Numbered from the stretch's first letter, positions 16,651 to 26,264 are shown. The stretch is DNA of 64,000 nucleotides from Streptomyces sp. NBC_01353 (GCF_036237275.1 NZ_CP108352.1:1798001-1862000); one strand, 5' to 3'. Numbers and translations are program-made. The notes: a model not told the origin generated them from the letters alone.

Positions 16651-17334
16651 TCAGGCCGCCGCCGCCCGCTCCGTGACACGCCCGTCCTGGACCAGGACCG
16701 TCCCATCCGCGCACGACAGATGCGTGTGGTCGTGCGTCACCAAGACCGTCGCCGTGGACCGCTCCCGCGTCAGCGTCGCCAGCAAGGCCACGATCCCCGC
16801 CCCCCGCTCATGATCCAACGCACTCGTCGGCTCGTCGACCAGCAGCACCGACGGTTCGTTCATCAGCGCCCGCGCGATGTTGACGCGCTGCCGCTGACCG
16901 CCCGAGAGCTGGTGCGGGCGCCGCCCCGCCAGGTCCGCGAGGCCGACCGCGTCCAGGAGGGCCAGGGCCCGTTCCCGTACCGCCTTCGGCCTGGCTCCCG
17001 ACAGATGCGCCATCACCTGCAGCTGCTCCGCCGCCGTCAGCGACCCCAGCAGATTCGGCTGCTGGAAGACGATCCCCACCCGCTCCCGCCGCAGCGCCGC
17101 CCGCCCCGCCGCATCCAGCGAACCCGTCTCCGTCCCGGCCACGACCACCCGCCCCCGGTCCGGGGTGACCAGCGTCGCGGCGACGGCCAGCAGGCTGGAC
17201 TTTCCGGAGCCGGAGGGGCCGACGACCGCGGTCAGGTGGCCCGCCGGCACCTCCAGGGAGACCGAATCGAGGGCGGTGAGCCGCCCCTCGCCGTCCGGGT
17301 ACGTCAGCGTCACGTCGTCGAGCAGCAGAGTCAT
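16651..17334 (-). CDS. ABC transporter ATP-binding protein (LolD/MacB type)
   Basis: ATPase of 227 residues powering an FtsX-type exporter. Walker A GPSGSGKS is at residues 39-46, the Q loop is FQQPNLLGSLTA, the signature LSGGQRQRV and Walker B VLLVDEPTSALD follow, and the H loop is VLVTHD. Its ATG overlaps the stop of the permease gene by 4 bp. Together they form an export or lipoprotein-release type transporter. The divergent two-component system next door is its likely regulator, as often seen for such exporters. Confidence 0.95.
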   Translation of the reverse strand: MTLLLDDVTLTYPDGEGRLTALDSVSLEVPAGHLTAVVGPSGSGKSSLLAVAATLVTPDRGRVVVAGTETGSLDAAGRAALRRERVGIVFQQPNLLGSLTAAEQLQVMAHLSGARPKAVRERALALLDAVGLADLAGRRPHQLSGGQRQRVNIARALMNEPSVLLVDEPTSALDHERGAGIVALLATLTRERSTATVLVTHDHTHLSCADGTVLVQDGRVTERAAAA

Positions 17335-18416
17335 CGGGCACTCCCGAGCGCGGTCAGAGGGTCGACGGCGGTGATCCGCCGGATGGACAGGGCGGCCCCG
17401 AGGACACCGAGGACGATCATCACGGCGGCCGGCCCGAGCACGGTCAGCGGTTCCAGGACGAACGGCACGTCCCCACCGCTGATGAGCACGCCGGCGCCGA
17501 CCGCGAGGCCGGTGCCGAGCAGCGTGCCCGCGGTGAGCATCAGCACCGCCTGCCCGAGCGCGTCCTTCAGCAGGTACGGGGTCGAGGCGCCGAGCGCCTT
17601 CAGCACGGCCACGTCCCCGCTGCGCTGAATCGTCCAGACGGTGAAGAAGGCCCCTATGACGAGCGCCGAGATGACGAAGAGGAAGCCGCGCATCAGCTGC
17701 AGAGAGCCGTTCTCGGCCTGGTAGGACCCTATGGCGGTCAGAGCCTCGTCGATCGTCCGCGACTCGGTGCCCAGCGCCGCGTCGCCCGCCCCGAGGTCCG
17801 CGCCCTCCGCGACACTCAGCGCGATGACGGTGGCCTGCTCCTCCGGCGTGGTGCCGCTGTGCCCGAGCTTCTGCCAGTCGTCGAGCGAGGTCCAGGCGAC
17901 AGGCGTGTGGCTGTACGAGGCGTCGCCCGCCACGGCCGCGACGGTGGCCCCCAGCGGACCGAGGCGTACGGCCCCGCCCACCGCGACACCGAGCTCCTCG
18001 GCGGCGGACTCGGAGAGGACGATCCGGCCGGGTCCGATCTTCCCGCTCTCCGGCGCGAGACCGGCCGACGGCTCGGTACCGAAGGCGGAGACGGCCGCCG
18101 TACGGTCCCCGGCGGCCGCGTTGAGCGTGCGGATGCCGAGCGGCTGCGCGCTCGTGACACCGGGCCGCTTCGCCCACTGCCGCCACTCGCCCTCCGTCAC
18201 CGTCGAGTTGGTGAAGGAGACCGACTGACCGGAGGGTGGGGCGGCGAAGGACAGCCGGTCCGCGGGCAGCCCCGTGATCGCCGAGATGTTCTCGCGGGCC
18301 AGCCCGGAGGTCAGCCCGGACAGCAGTCCGACGAGCAGGGTGATGAGCACGATCACCGTGCCCATCAGGGTGAATCGCCCCTTGGCGAATCGCAGGTCTC
18401 TCCATGCCACGAACAT
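17331..18416 (-). CDS. FtsX/MacB-like ABC transporter permease
   Basis: Membrane subunit of 361 residues. One N-terminal transmembrane helix (FTLMGTVIVLITLLVGLLSGL) is followed by a large extracytoplasmic domain (about residues 40-235), then three C-terminal helices (RGFLFVISALVIGAFFTVW; ALGQAVLMLTAGTLLGTG; VLGPAAVMIVLGVLGAALS), the typical MacB/FtsX topology. The ATG at 18416 begins MFVAWRDLRFAKGRF, the standard start. It overlaps the ATPase gene by 4 bp. The substrate is unknown; antibiotic or peptide efflux is possible. Confidence 0.92.
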   Translation of the reverse strand: MFVAWRDLRFAKGRFTLMGTVIVLITLLVGLLSGLTSGLARENISAITGLPADRLSFAAPPSGQSVSFTNSTVTEGEWRQWAKRPGVTSAQPLGIRTLNAAAGDRTAAVSAFGTEPSAGLAPESGKIGPGRIVLSESAAEELGVAVGGAVRLGPLGATVAAVAGDASYSHTPVAWTSLDDWQKLGHSGTTPEEQATVIALSVAEGADLGAGDAALGTESRTIDEALTAIGSYQAENGSLQLMRGFLFVISALVIGAFFTVWTIQRSGDVAVLKALGASTPYLLKDALGQAVLMLTAGTLLGTGLAVGAGVLISGGDVPFVLEPLTVLGPAAVMIVLGVLGAALSIRRITAVDPLTALGSAR

Positions 18417-18528
18417 GGGACCAAGCTTCCCCGGGGCCGGTGGGCCGCGGCATCGCGCCACGGATGGCTCCGCAATCAAACTTTCGGTTGAGTCCGGATT
18501 GTCTGCCCCCGCCTACGCTGGACAGATC

Positions 18529-19695
18529 ATGGATCCGCGTTCCCTCACCCCCGCCCTGCGCGCCCTGCGCCTCTGCCTGCATCTGCTGATGGCGGGCCTG
18601 CTCGCGCTGGCGGCGGTCCGGTCGGACTCGGGTGCTGGCGTCGCCCTCGCGGTGGTGACCGGCGCGGTCTACGCGACCGGCTCGGCCCTGCCGTCCGTAC
18701 GGGACTCCCAGCGGGCCGCCGCGGTGTGGCTGGCGGCGCTGTGCGCGTCCTGGCTGGCGCTGCTGTGGGCCACCCCCGACGGGCTGTGGGTGGCCTTCCC
18801 GCTGTACTTCCTCCAGCTGCACCTGCTGCCGCTGCGCTGGTCGCTGCCGACGGTCGGACTGACGGCGGTCGCGGCGATCCTCTCGTACGTACGGCACGGC
18901 GCGCCGCTCAACCCCGGTGTCTTCATCGGGCCCCTGCTCGGCGCGGCGGTGGCGGTGGCGACGGTGCTCGGCTACCAGGCGCTGTACCGGGAGAGCGAGC
19001 GGCGACGGCGGATGGTCGAGGAGCTGATCGAGACCCGGGCCGAGCTGGCGGCGGCCGAGCGGCACGCGGGCACGCTCGCGGAGCGCGAACGCCTCGCCCG
19101 CGAGATCCACGACACCCTGGCACAGGGCCTCTCCTCGATCCAGCTGCTGCTGCGGGCGGCCGAGCGGGCCCTGCCGGAGGGCTCGCCCGCCGCCGGGCAC
19201 ATCGAGCGGGCGCGGCGGGCGGCGCAGGACAACCTGGCGGAGGCGCGGCGGTTCGTACGGGCGCTGTCGCCGCCGGATCTGGAGCACGGTTCGCTGGCGG
19301 CCGCGCTGGAGCGGCTCTGCGAACCGAGCCCCGAGGTGCCGTTGCGGGCGCGCTTCACGCTGAGCGGGACGCCGGCGGAGCTGCCGACCCCGTACGAGGT
19401 GGCGCTGCTGCGCATCGCGCAGTCGGCGTTCGCGAACACGGTGCGGCACGCCTCGGCGGCGCGCGCGGAGATCACGCTGTCGTTCATGGACGCCTCGGTG
19501 ACGCTGGACGTGGTCGACGACGGCAAGGGCTTCGACCCGGCGCCGCTCGCCCCCTCCCCGGAGGGTGGATTCGGGCTGCCGGCCATGCGTTCGCGGGCGG
19601 AGTCGCTCGGTGGCACGTTCACGGTGGAGTCCGCGCCCGGTCAGGGCACGGCCGTCGCCGTCTCCCTCCCTCTTCCCGCTGGAGTGTCGACATGA
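18529..19695 (+). CDS. HisKA_3-type sensor histidine kinase
   Basis: Sensor kinase of 388 residues from the ATG at 18529. Five or six hydrophobic segments (residues about 10-150) precede a coiled coil (ESERRRRMVEELIETRAELAAAERHAG, described here in part) and the box REIHDTLAQGLSS with His194. The ATPase region carries LLRIAQSAFANTVRHA and GGFGLPAMR. Its TGA overlaps the response-regulator ATG by 4 bp. It is divergent from the ABC exporter operon, 112 bp away, which suggests that the exporter is its target. Confidence 0.93.
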   Translation: MDPRSLTPALRALRLCLHLLMAGLLALAAVRSDSGAGVALAVVTGAVYATGSALPSVRDSQRAAAVWLAALCASWLALLWATPDGLWVAFPLYFLQLHLLPLRWSLPTVGLTAVAAILSYVRHGAPLNPGVFIGPLLGAAVAVATVLGYQALYRESERRRRMVEELIETRAELAAAERHAGTLAERERLAREIHDTLAQGLSSIQLLLRAAERALPEGSPAAGHIERARRAAQDNLAEARRFVRALSPPDLEHGSLAAALERLCEPSPEVPLRARFTLSGTPAELPTPYEVALLRIAQSAFANTVRHASAARAEITLSFMDASVTLDVVDDGKGFDPAPLAPSPEGGFGLPAMRSRAESLGGTFTVESAPGQGTAVAVSLPLPAGVST

Positions 19696-20318
19696 CGATC
19701 CGTCTCCTGCTGGCCGACGACCACCCGGTGGTACGGGCCGGGCTGCGCGCGGTCCTGGACACGGAGCCGGACTTCGCCGTGGTCGGCGAGGCGGCGACCG
19801 CCGAGCGGGCCGTGGAGCTGGCCGCGGCGGGCGGGGTGGACGTGGTGCTGATGGACCTGCAGTTCGGGGCCGGGATGCACGGCTCGGAGGCCACGGCGGC
19901 GATCACCGCGCGGGCCGGTGGCCCGAGGGTCCTCGTCCTGACCACGTACGACACGGACGCGGACATCCTGGCGGCGGTGGAGGCGGGCGCCTCGGGCTAT
20001 CTGCTGAAGGACGCGCCGCCGGAGGAGCTGGCGGCGGCGGTCCGTACGGCTGCGGCGGGCCAGTCGGCGCTGGCCCCGGCGGTGGCGCACCGGCTGATGG
20101 ACCGGATGCGGACGCCGGCGGAGGCGCTGACGAAGCGGGAGCTGGAGGTGCTGCAGCTGGTGGGCGAGGGTCTGTCGAACCAGCAGATCAGCAAGGCGCT
20201 GTTCCTCAGCCAGGCGACGGTGAAGTCCCACCTGGTGCACATCTTCGCCAAGCTCGGCGTCGACTCCCGCACGGCGGCAGTGGCGACGGCGACGGCGCGC
20301 CGCCTCATCCGACGGTAG
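19692..20318 (+). CDS. NarL/LuxR-family response regulator
   Basis: Partner of the upstream kinase, 208 residues. Receiver with DDH at 9-11, Asp55 (LMDLQFGAG) as phosphoacceptor and Lys in LLKDAPPEE. The LuxR helix-turn-helix LTKRELEVLQLVGEGLSN, then SQATVKSHLVHIFAKLGV, is at the C-terminus. It overlaps the kinase gene by 4 bp and probably regulates the divergent ABC exporter (inference). Confidence 0.95.
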   Translation: MTIRLLLADDHPVVRAGLRAVLDTEPDFAVVGEAATAERAVELAAAGGVDVVLMDLQFGAGMHGSEATAAITARAGGPRVLVLTTYDTDADILAAVEAGASGYLLKDAPPEELAAAVRTAAAGQSALAPAVAHRLMDRMRTPAEALTKRELEVLQLVGEGLSNQQISKALFLSQATVKSHLVHIFAKLGVDSRTAAVATATARRLIRR

Positions 20319-20340
20319 CCACGCCGAGGCACGGGCTCTT

Positions 20341-20388
20341 CGGGGCGCGGGTCCCTCGGGGCGCGGGTCCCTCGGGGCGCGGTCCAGG
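20341..20388. repeat. 16-bp tandem repeat, three copies
   Basis: CGGGGCGCGGGTCCCT is repeated at 20341 and 20357, with a shortened third copy from 20373, in the 81-bp convergent gap between the response regulator and the decarboxylase gene. Confidence 0.9.
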
Positions 20389-20399
20389 TGCCCGCCGCC

Positions 20400-21767
20400 T
20401 CACTCGCCCGCGGCGGCCCGCCGGATCGCGTCGAGCGCGCGCGTCACGTCGTCGTCGGTCGTGGACCAGTTGCTGACCGAGATGCGCATGACCCGGCGGC
20501 CGTGCCAGGTGGAGCCGCTGATCCATGTCGTGCCGTCGTCGAGCAGCCGGGCCAGCACCCGTTCCGTACGGGCGTCGTCGCCGAACTCGGCGCAGACCTG
20601 GGTGAACACCACGTCGTTGAGGACGGTAGCGCCGTCGATCCCGGCGATGCCGGTGGCGAACGCGGAGGCGTGCCGGCACAGCCGCTCGACGAGGTCGGCC
20701 ACGCCTGATCGGCCGAGGGACCTGAGGGCGGCCCATACGGGGAAGGCCCTGCCGCGCCGGGAGAGCTCGGGGACCTTGTCGATGGGGTCACCGAGCGCGT
20801 GCTGGATGAGGTAGTCGCCCCGCAGGCCCATCGCTGCCCGGAGCGCGGACGGATCACGCACGATCGCGAGGCCGCAGTCGTACGGGACGTTCAGGGTCTT
20901 GTGGGCGTCGGTCGCCCAGGAGTCGGCCTGCTCGCAGCCCACCGTCAGATGCGCGTACCGCGGAGAGACGGCGGCCCAGAGTCCGAAGGCGCCGTCGACG
21001 TGGACCCAAGCGTCCGCCTCGCGAGCGGCCCGGATCGTCTCGGCGAAGGGATCGAAGGCGCCGGAGTGGATGTCTCCGGCCTGCAGGATCACAAGGGTGG
21101 GGCTCCGCCCGCCGGCCGCCAGGGTGTACCGGAGGGCCTCGGGCCGGATGCGCCCCTGGTCGTCCGCCGCCACCAGCTCCGGCCTCCCGAGGCCCAGGTA
21201 GCGCAGCGCCAGGTCGATGGCCATGTGGCGGTGCTCGCCGGCGACGACCCGCACGGCCGGCCCGCCCGCGAGCCCCTCACGGGCGACGTCCCCGCCGACG
21301 CGCCGGACCACCTCGTCGCGCGCCGCGGCGAGGCAGGTGAAGTTCGCCATCGTGGCGCCCGTGGTGAAGCCGACGGCGCTGTCGTCCGGCAGACCGAGCA
21401 GATCGAGCAACCAGGCGCCGGCGATCTCCTCCGCCGCCGCGTACGCGGGGGTGACGGTGCGCATCACGCAGTTCTGGTCCCAGGCGCTGACCAGCCAGTC
21501 CGTGGCCAGCGCGGCCGGTTCGCCGCCGCCGACGACGAATCCGTAGAAGCGGCCGCTGGGGAATGCGGTGAGCCCCGGTTCACAGGCCGTGGCCAGCAGG
21601 TCGACGACGTCGGCGGGTGTGCCGGGACCGTCGGGCAGTGCGGGACCGAGCGCGCGCACGATCTCGTCGACCGAGGCGCGGGCGGGGACCGGGCGGTCGG
21701 ACAGGCTGGCCAGCCAGCGGACGGCATGGTCGTACGCCTGTCGGAGCGCCGCCTCGCGCGCGTCCAT
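20400..21767 (-). CDS. PLP-dependent decarboxylase (aromatic-L-amino-acid decarboxylase-like)
   Basis: Group II pyridoxal-phosphate enzyme of 455 residues. Fold markers are FPSGRFYGFVVGG near residue 75, TTGATMANFTCLAAAR, AWVHVDGAFGLWAA (Asp/Ala of the cofactor site) and SWATDAHKTLNVPYDCG with the Schiff-base Lys. The ATG at 21767 is the only start giving the family N-terminus. The substrate may be an aromatic amino acid or 2,4-diaminobutyrate-like compound; sequence alone does not decide. It stands alone, convergent with the response regulator. Confidence 0.9.
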   Translation of the reverse strand: MDAREAALRQAYDHAVRWLASLSDRPVPARASVDEIVRALGPALPDGPGTPADVVDLLATACEPGLTAFPSGRFYGFVVGGGEPAALATDWLVSAWDQNCVMRTVTPAYAAAEEIAGAWLLDLLGLPDDSAVGFTTGATMANFTCLAAARDEVVRRVGGDVAREGLAGGPAVRVVAGEHRHMAIDLALRYLGLGRPELVAADDQGRIRPEALRYTLAAGGRSPTLVILQAGDIHSGAFDPFAETIRAAREADAWVHVDGAFGLWAAVSPRYAHLTVGCEQADSWATDAHKTLNVPYDCGLAIVRDPSALRAAMGLRGDYLIQHALGDPIDKVPELSRRGRAFPVWAALRSLGRSGVADLVERLCRHASAFATGIAGIDGATVLNDVVFTQVCAEFGDDARTERVLARLLDDGTTWISGSTWHGRRVMRISVSNWSTTDDDVTRALDAIRRAAAGE

Positions 21768-21834
21768 ACCTCGGACTATGGGACAGTCGCCGCCGCCCCG
21801 CAAGCCGCGGCCGACCCCGTCACATGCGACGACG

Positions 21835-22158
21835 TCACCGAAGTTCGCGCGGGGGCTCTCCGAAGAGCTCGACGGCCTGGCGGACGCCCGTAAGACCGTT
21901 CGACAGGGCGCTGACGGAGCCGATCGAGCCGGCGATGAGCAGCAGGGAGCGGCGCAGTCGCCGTACCTCGGGGATTCCGCCGGCGGCCATCGCGTCCAGC
22001 GCGGCGAGTTCGTCCTCGGCGATGCCCCGGTCGGTGAACTCGGCCGGATGGCCCGCCAGTTCGCGACGGAGCCGGGAGACGGCGGCACGCAGCTCAGCCA
22101 CCCTCGGGTCCTCGCCGCTGCCGGTCCTCACACGCCTCTGCCCAACGCTTCGCAACAA
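21835..22158 (-). CDS. DUF5955-like small protein
   Basis: Product of about 107 residues, largely helical, with the block VAELRAAVSRLRRELAGHPAEF, then EDELAALDAMAAGGIPEVRRLRRSL and LLLIAGSIGSVSALS. This resembles DUF5955, a Streptomyces family (recognition from memory). I favour the TTG at 22158, because GAGGGGGAG lies just upstream; GTG at 22179 is the alternative. Function unknown. Confidence 0.6.
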   Translation of the reverse strand: MLRSVGQRRVRTGSGEDPRVAELRAAVSRLRRELAGHPAEFTDRGIAEDELAALDAMAAGGIPEVRRLRRSLLLIAGSIGSVSALSNGLTGVRQAVELFGEPPRELR

Positions 22159-22346
22159 GTTCTCCCCCTCGCACGACACTGTGCGGCGAACTCCACACAC
22201 CGACCGGACCCGTCGAACGGTGGTCAGGCGCCCGGAGTCGCGAGCCAGTTAACGCCATCGCGCGCCGGGTGCGCCACTCCGTGGACGTAATTCAGGCGTC
22301 CGTGTGCACGCCCGGCGCACGGGGGCGCATGGGGTATGCAGTCCTC

Positions 22347-22961
22347 ATGACACAGACACCTCGTTCCTCCCCGCAGATCGCCGGTCTGCTGCTGGCCGCG
22401 GGCGGTGGGCGGCGCCTCGGTGGCCGCCCCAAGGCGCTCCTGACCCATCGCGGCCGCCCGCTGGTCGAGCACGCGGTGCGCGTGCTGCGCGAGGGGGGCT
22501 GCGAGGTGATCCACGTCGTCCTGGGGGCCTCGGCCGATCTCGTACGGGAGCGGGCCGAGCTCCCCGGCTGCGTCCTGGTCGACAACCCGGAGTGGGCGGA
22601 GGGCATGGGGTCGTCGCTGCGGTCCGGTCTGGCCTCGCTCGCCGCCGACGCGCTGCCGGTCGACGCCGCGCTGGTCTCCCTGGTCGACCAGCCGGGGATC
22701 GGCGCCGAGGCGGTGGCGCGGGTCCGGTCGGCGTACCGCTCGCGCGATTCCCTCGCGGCTGCCTCGTACGAGGGGAAGCGGGGCCATCCGGTGCTGTTCG
22801 GCGCGGATCGCTGGGCGGGCATCGCGGCGGGTGCGGTCGGCGACCAGGGGGCACGTGACTATCTGAAGGCGCACCGGGATGCGATCACTCTCGTGGACTG
22901 CTCGGATGTGGCCGAGCCCTATGACATCGACACGGAGGCGGATCTGGCGCACCTGGAGTGA
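22347..22961 (+). CDS. MobA-like nucleotidyltransferase (MocA/NTP_transf_3)
   Basis: Product of 204 residues with the nucleotide-binding start IAGLLLAAGGGRRLGGRPKALL (noted in part), the DNPEWAEGMGSSLRSGL block and the LVDQPGI metal-binding stretch. These are typical of molybdenum-cofactor cytidylyl/guanylyl transferases. Such proteins often mature xanthine dehydrogenase, which would fit the surrounding purine pathway, although no dehydrogenase gene is present here (inference). It sits just upstream of aceB but has its own position ahead of the aceB operators. Confidence 0.85.
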   Translation: MTQTPRSSPQIAGLLLAAGGGRRLGGRPKALLTHRGRPLVEHAVRVLREGGCEVIHVVLGASADLVRERAELPGCVLVDNPEWAEGMGSSLRSGLASLAADALPVDAALVSLVDQPGIGAEAVARVRSAYRSRDSLAAASYEGKRGHPVLFGADRWAGIAAGAVGDQGARDYLKAHRDAITLVDCSDVAEPYDIDTEADLAHLE

Positions 22962-23010
22962 AGAACGTGGCACTGAGCGCCACCTTCTGTCGATCCAGAG
23001 AATCTCGACA

Positions 23011-23025
23011 TCAACAAACGATTGA
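23011..23025. promoter_or_regulatory. Motif B palindrome before aceB, TCAAC-AAACG-ATTGA
   Basis: One mismatch from the perfect palindrome. It lies 162-176 bp upstream of the aceB ATG and directly upstream (2 bp) of the tandem AllR-type sites. Confidence 0.6.
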
Positions 23026-23027
23026 AC

Positions 23028-23063
23028 TTCCACCATGAGGAAACTAGTATCCACTGTTCAGAA
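23028..23063. promoter_or_regulatory. Tandem AllR-type operators before aceB
   Basis: Site 1 is TTCCA-CCATG-AGGAA (23028-23042). Site 2 is ATCCA-CTGTT-CAGAA (23049-23063), again offset by exactly 21 bp. Each arm pair deviates by one or two bases from TTCCR-N5-YRGAA. Confidence 0.65.
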
Positions 23064-23186
23064 GCGCCTGATCCTCTGACGGCGCTCGCGGTCGTATCTC
23101 GGCGCCTGCGGCACTCCGTGCCGAATCGCGACGCCCGGCGGCCGCAAGGCACCGCCCGTGAAGCCCGCTGAAGGAAGTGACAGTTC

Positions 23187-24818
23187 ATGTCCGCACCAGC
23201 GCCGTCCCCCCTGGCCGTCGTCGAAGCCGAGCCCCTGCCGAGGCAGGAGGAGGTGCTGACCGACGCGGCCCTCGCCTTCGTGGCGGAGCTGCACCGGCGG
23301 TTCACGCCGCGCCGGGACGAGCTCCTTGCCCGCCGGGCGGAGCGCCGCGCCGAGATCGCCCGTACCTCGACCCTCGACTTCCTCCCGGAGACCGCCGCCA
23401 TCCGCGCGGACGACTCCTGGCGCGTCGCGCCGGCCCCGGCGGCCCTCAACGACCGCCGTGTCGAGATCACCGGGCCGACCGACCGCAAGATGACGATCAA
23501 CGCCCTGAACTCGGGCGCCAAGGTCTGGCTCGCCGACTTCGAGGACGCCTCGGCCCCCACCTGGGAGAACGTGGTCCTCGGCCAGGTCAACCTGATCGAC
23601 GCGTACACCCGGAAGATCGACTTCACCGACCCGCGGTCGGGCAAGTCGTACGCCCTCAAGGCGGCCGACGAGCTGGCCACGGTCGTCATGCGGCCGCGCG
23701 GCTGGCACCTGGAGGAGCGCCACCTGACGTTCGAGGGCCGGCCGGTCCCCGGCGCGCTCGTCGACTTCGGCCTGTACTTCTTCCACAACGCCAAGCGCCT
23801 CATCGAGCTCGGCAAGGGCCCCTACTTCTACCTCCCGAAGACGGAGTCGCACCTGGAGGCCCGCCTCTGGAACGACATCTTCGTCTACGCCCAGGAGTAC
23901 GTCGGCATCCCGCAGGGCACCGTCCGCGCCACCGTGCTGATCGAGACGATCACGGCCGCGTACGAGATGGAGGAGATCCTCTACGAGCTCCGCGACCACG
24001 CGGCGGGCCTCAACGCGGGCCGCTGGGACTACCTCTTCTCCATCGTCAAGAACTTCCGTGACGGCGGCGCCAAGTTCGTGCTCCCGGACCGCAACGCGGT
24101 CACGATGACGGCCCCGTTCATGCGCGCGTACACCGAACTCCTCGTCCGCACCTGCCACAAGCGCGGGGCGCACGCGATCGGCGGCATGGCGGCCTTCATC
24201 CCGTCCCGCAAGGACGCCGAGGTCAACAAGGTCGCCTTCGAGAAGGTCAAGGCGGACAAGGACCGCGAGGCCGGCGACGGCTTCGACGGCTCCTGGGTCG
24301 CCCACCCGGACCTGGTCCCGATCGCCATGGCCTCCTTCGACGCGGTGCTCGGCGACAAGCCGAACCAGAAGGACCGGCTGCGCGAGGACGTCTCGGTGGC
24401 GCCCGGCGACCTGATCGCGATCGACTCCCTCGACGCGAAGCCCACGTACGACGGCCTGCGCAACGCCGTCCAGGTCGGCACCCGCTACATCGAGGCGTGG
24501 CTCCGCGGCCTCGGCGCGGTCGCCATCTTCAACCTGATGGAGGACGCGGCCACGGCGGAGATCTCGCGCTCGCAGATCTGGCAGTGGATCAACGCGGGCG
24601 TGGAGTTCGAGCACGACGAAAAGACCGTGAAGGCCACTCCCGAGCTGGCCCGCAAGGTCGCGGCGGAGGAACTGGCCGCGATCCGCGAGGAGATCGGCGA
24701 GGAGGCCTTCGCTGCCGGCAAGTGGCAGCAGGCCCACGACCTGCTGCTCCACGTCTCCCTCGACGCCGACTACGCCGACTTCCTGACCCTCCCGGCGTAC
24801 GACCAGCTGACCGGCTGA
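23187..24818 (+). CDS. aceB: Malate synthase A
   Basis: Condenses glyoxylate with acetyl-CoA to malate. The 543-residue length fits the A-type enzyme. Conserved blocks are [21 protein letters not shown] (noted in part), RPRGWHLEE, the catalytic region [19 protein letters not shown] and the C-terminal [17 protein letters not shown] with the general-base Asp. The ATG at 23187 follows GAAGGAAG. Its upstream region carries both operator types, which ties it to the allantoin pathway rather than to acetate growth alone: it consumes glyoxylate released from ureidoglycolate (known pathway plus inference). It ends at a strong terminator. Confidence 0.97.
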   Translation: MSAPAPSPLAVVEAEPLPRQEEVLTDAALAFVAELHRRFTPRRDELLARRAERRAEIARTSTLDFLPETAAIRADDSWRVAPAPAALNDRRVEITGPTDRKMTINALNSGAKVWLADFEDASAPTWENVVLGQVNLIDAYTRKIDFTDPRSGKSYALKAADELATVVMRPRGWHLEERHLTFEGRPVPGALVDFGLYFFHNAKRLIELGKGPYFYLPKTESHLEARLWNDIFVYAQEYVGIPQGTVRATVLIETITAAYEMEEILYELRDHAAGLNAGRWDYLFSIVKNFRDGGAKFVLPDRNAVTMTAPFMRAYTELLVRTCHKRGAHAIGGMAAFIPSRKDAEVNKVAFEKVKADKDREAGDGFDGSWVAHPDLVPIAMASFDAVLGDKPNQKDRLREDVSVAPGDLIAIDSLDAKPTYDGLRNAVQVGTRYIEAWLRGLGAVAIFNLMEDAATAEISRSQIWQWINAGVEFEHDEKTVKATPELARKVAAEELAAIREEIGEEAFAAGKWQQAHDLLLHVSLDADYADFLTLPAYDQLTG

Positions 24819-24877
24819 CCAACTGGCCGGCTGACCCGCACAGCAGCCGAGCAGCACCTTCGGTCACGACATGAACA

Positions 24878-24918
24878 GGCTCCGCCCCCGGTGAACGCAC
24901 AGCACCGGGGGCGGAGCC
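24878..24918 (+). terminator. Rho-independent-type terminator after aceB
   Basis: A perfect 16-bp GC-rich stem (24878-24893 with 24903-24918) has a 9-nt loop and is followed by ATTTTC. Confidence 0.9.
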
Positions 24919-25066
24919 ATTTTCGCTCCGGTGTGTTTCACAGGGCATGTGACGCAACCGAGATACGCAGCTACCTAGCGGTAACAAGCCACGGCGTGCC
25001 AGATTCCGCCTTGCCACCGGCCGGCGGCTGTCCCTCACTCCACTGCAAGGACGCAGGAGCACAGCC

Positions 25067-26233
25067 ATGCCCACCCCCCGCCGCTCTCCCCACCGTGCCA
25101 TGCGCGCGGTTCTCGCCGCCTCGCTGGCCGTCACCGGCCTGGTGGCCGCCGGTGGCACCTCCCCCGCCGCCGCGAGTTCCGGTTCCGGCCCCACCGCCGT
25201 CGTCTCGATGGGCGACAGCTACATCTCCGGGGAGGCCGGGCGCTGGCAGGGCAACAGCCTCACCACGAGCGGCAGCCGCGACGGGACCGACCGGGCATGG
25301 ACGGGTAGTGCGTACGACCCCTCCCGGGTGTACGGCACCACCGCCGCCAACGGCTGCCACCGCTCCGACGCGGCCGAGGTGAAGAGCGCCACCGGGATCG
25401 CCTCCGCGCTGATCAACATCGCCTGCTCCGGCGCCACGACCGAGAACGTCTTCCGGTCGTCGAACGGCGGCAGGGCGTACAAGGGTGAGGCCCCGCAGGC
25501 CGACCAGCTCGCCGCTGTCGCGGCCTCCCACGACGTGAAGACGATCGTGCTGTCCGTCGGCGGCAACGACCTGGGCTTCGCCGACATCATCCGGAACTGC
25601 GCGACCGACTACATCGTCTGGTACTCGTACTGCCACGACGACCAGCAGAACGAGGTCGACGCGAAGATCGACGCCGCGATGGCGGGCGTCGGCAAGTCCG
25701 TGGACGAGATCCGGGCGGTGATGTCCGGCGCCGGGTACGCCGCCTCCTCCTACCGGATCGTGCTCCAGTCGTACCCCTCGCCCATCCCGCGCGCCGCCGA
25801 CAACCGCTACGGGGAGAGCGGCTGGAGCCGTACCAACACGGGCGGCTGCCCGTTCTGGAACCTGGACTCCGACTGGGCCAGGGACTCGCTCGTCCCGCAG
25901 GTCGCCAACCGTCTCAAGGGTGTCGCCGCGGCCAAGGGCGTGCAGTTCATGGATCTGCGGGACATGCTGCAGGGCCGCGAGGTGTGCGCGAAGGCCAGCA
26001 AGCAGGTCAGCGCTACGGTGCCGGCCTCGCCCGCGACCAGCGAGTGGGTGCGCTGGATCGACCAGAACCAGACACAGGGCCCGATCCAGGAGAACGTGCA
26101 CCCCAACCACTACGGCCAGTTGGCGCTCGGCCGCTGTCTCGCGCTGATCCACGCGCAGCCGAGCGGCAACTTCTCCTGCCGCAACACGGCCGGCACCGGG
26201 GCCTCCGGGATGTACCTGACGGCCGTCTCCTGA
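25067..26233 (+). CDS. Secreted SGNH/GDSL hydrolase
   Basis: Secreted esterase/lipase of 388 residues. The signal peptide runs to about residue 36 (twin-Arg-free, RAMRAVLAASLAVTGLVAAGG core, ASS cleavage region). The mature enzyme has the catalytic Ser51 in MGDSYISGEAG, block III VGGNDLGF, and the C-terminal block ENVHPNHYGQ with His345; the Asp precedes it in the same block V region. Several Cys pairs fit disulfides. It resembles Streptomyces SGNH lipases of the SCO7513 kind (from memory). A GCAGGAGC ribosome site precedes the ATG. Confidence 0.9.
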   Translation: MPTPRRSPHRAMRAVLAASLAVTGLVAAGGTSPAAASSGSGPTAVVSMGDSYISGEAGRWQGNSLTTSGSRDGTDRAWTGSAYDPSRVYGTTAANGCHRSDAAEVKSATGIASALINIACSGATTENVFRSSNGGRAYKGEAPQADQLAAVAASHDVKTIVLSVGGNDLGFADIIRNCATDYIVWYSYCHDDQQNEVDAKIDAAMAGVGKSVDEIRAVMSGAGYAASSYRIVLQSYPSPIPRAADNRYGESGWSRTNTGGCPFWNLDSDWARDSLVPQVANRLKGVAAAKGVQFMDLRDMLQGREVCAKASKQVSATVPASPATSEWVRWIDQNQTQGPIQENVHPNHYGQLALGRCLALIHAQPSGNFSCRNTAGTGASGMYLTAVS

Positions 26234-26240
26234 CGGCCGT
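26219..26240. terminator. Hairpin spanning the hydrolase stop codon
   Basis: ACGGCCGT (26219-26226) and ACGGCCGT (26233-26240) form an 8-bp stem with a 6-nt loop over the TGA. It lies at the convergent junction with the next gene. Confidence 0.55.
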
Positions 26241-26264
26241 TACTCGCCCCCCCCACGGGGTTGT

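Noticed and set aside
18476-18496. TCAAACTTTCGGTTGA near the ABC/kinase promoter as another motif B site
   Set aside because: The half-site spacing is one base too long and the inner C/G positions do not match the four good copies.
16651-19449. Very long minus-strand reading running through the ABC ATPase and beyond
   Set aside because: Only the part from 17334 has the ATPase fold; the rest is out of frame with the permease and antisense to the kinase.
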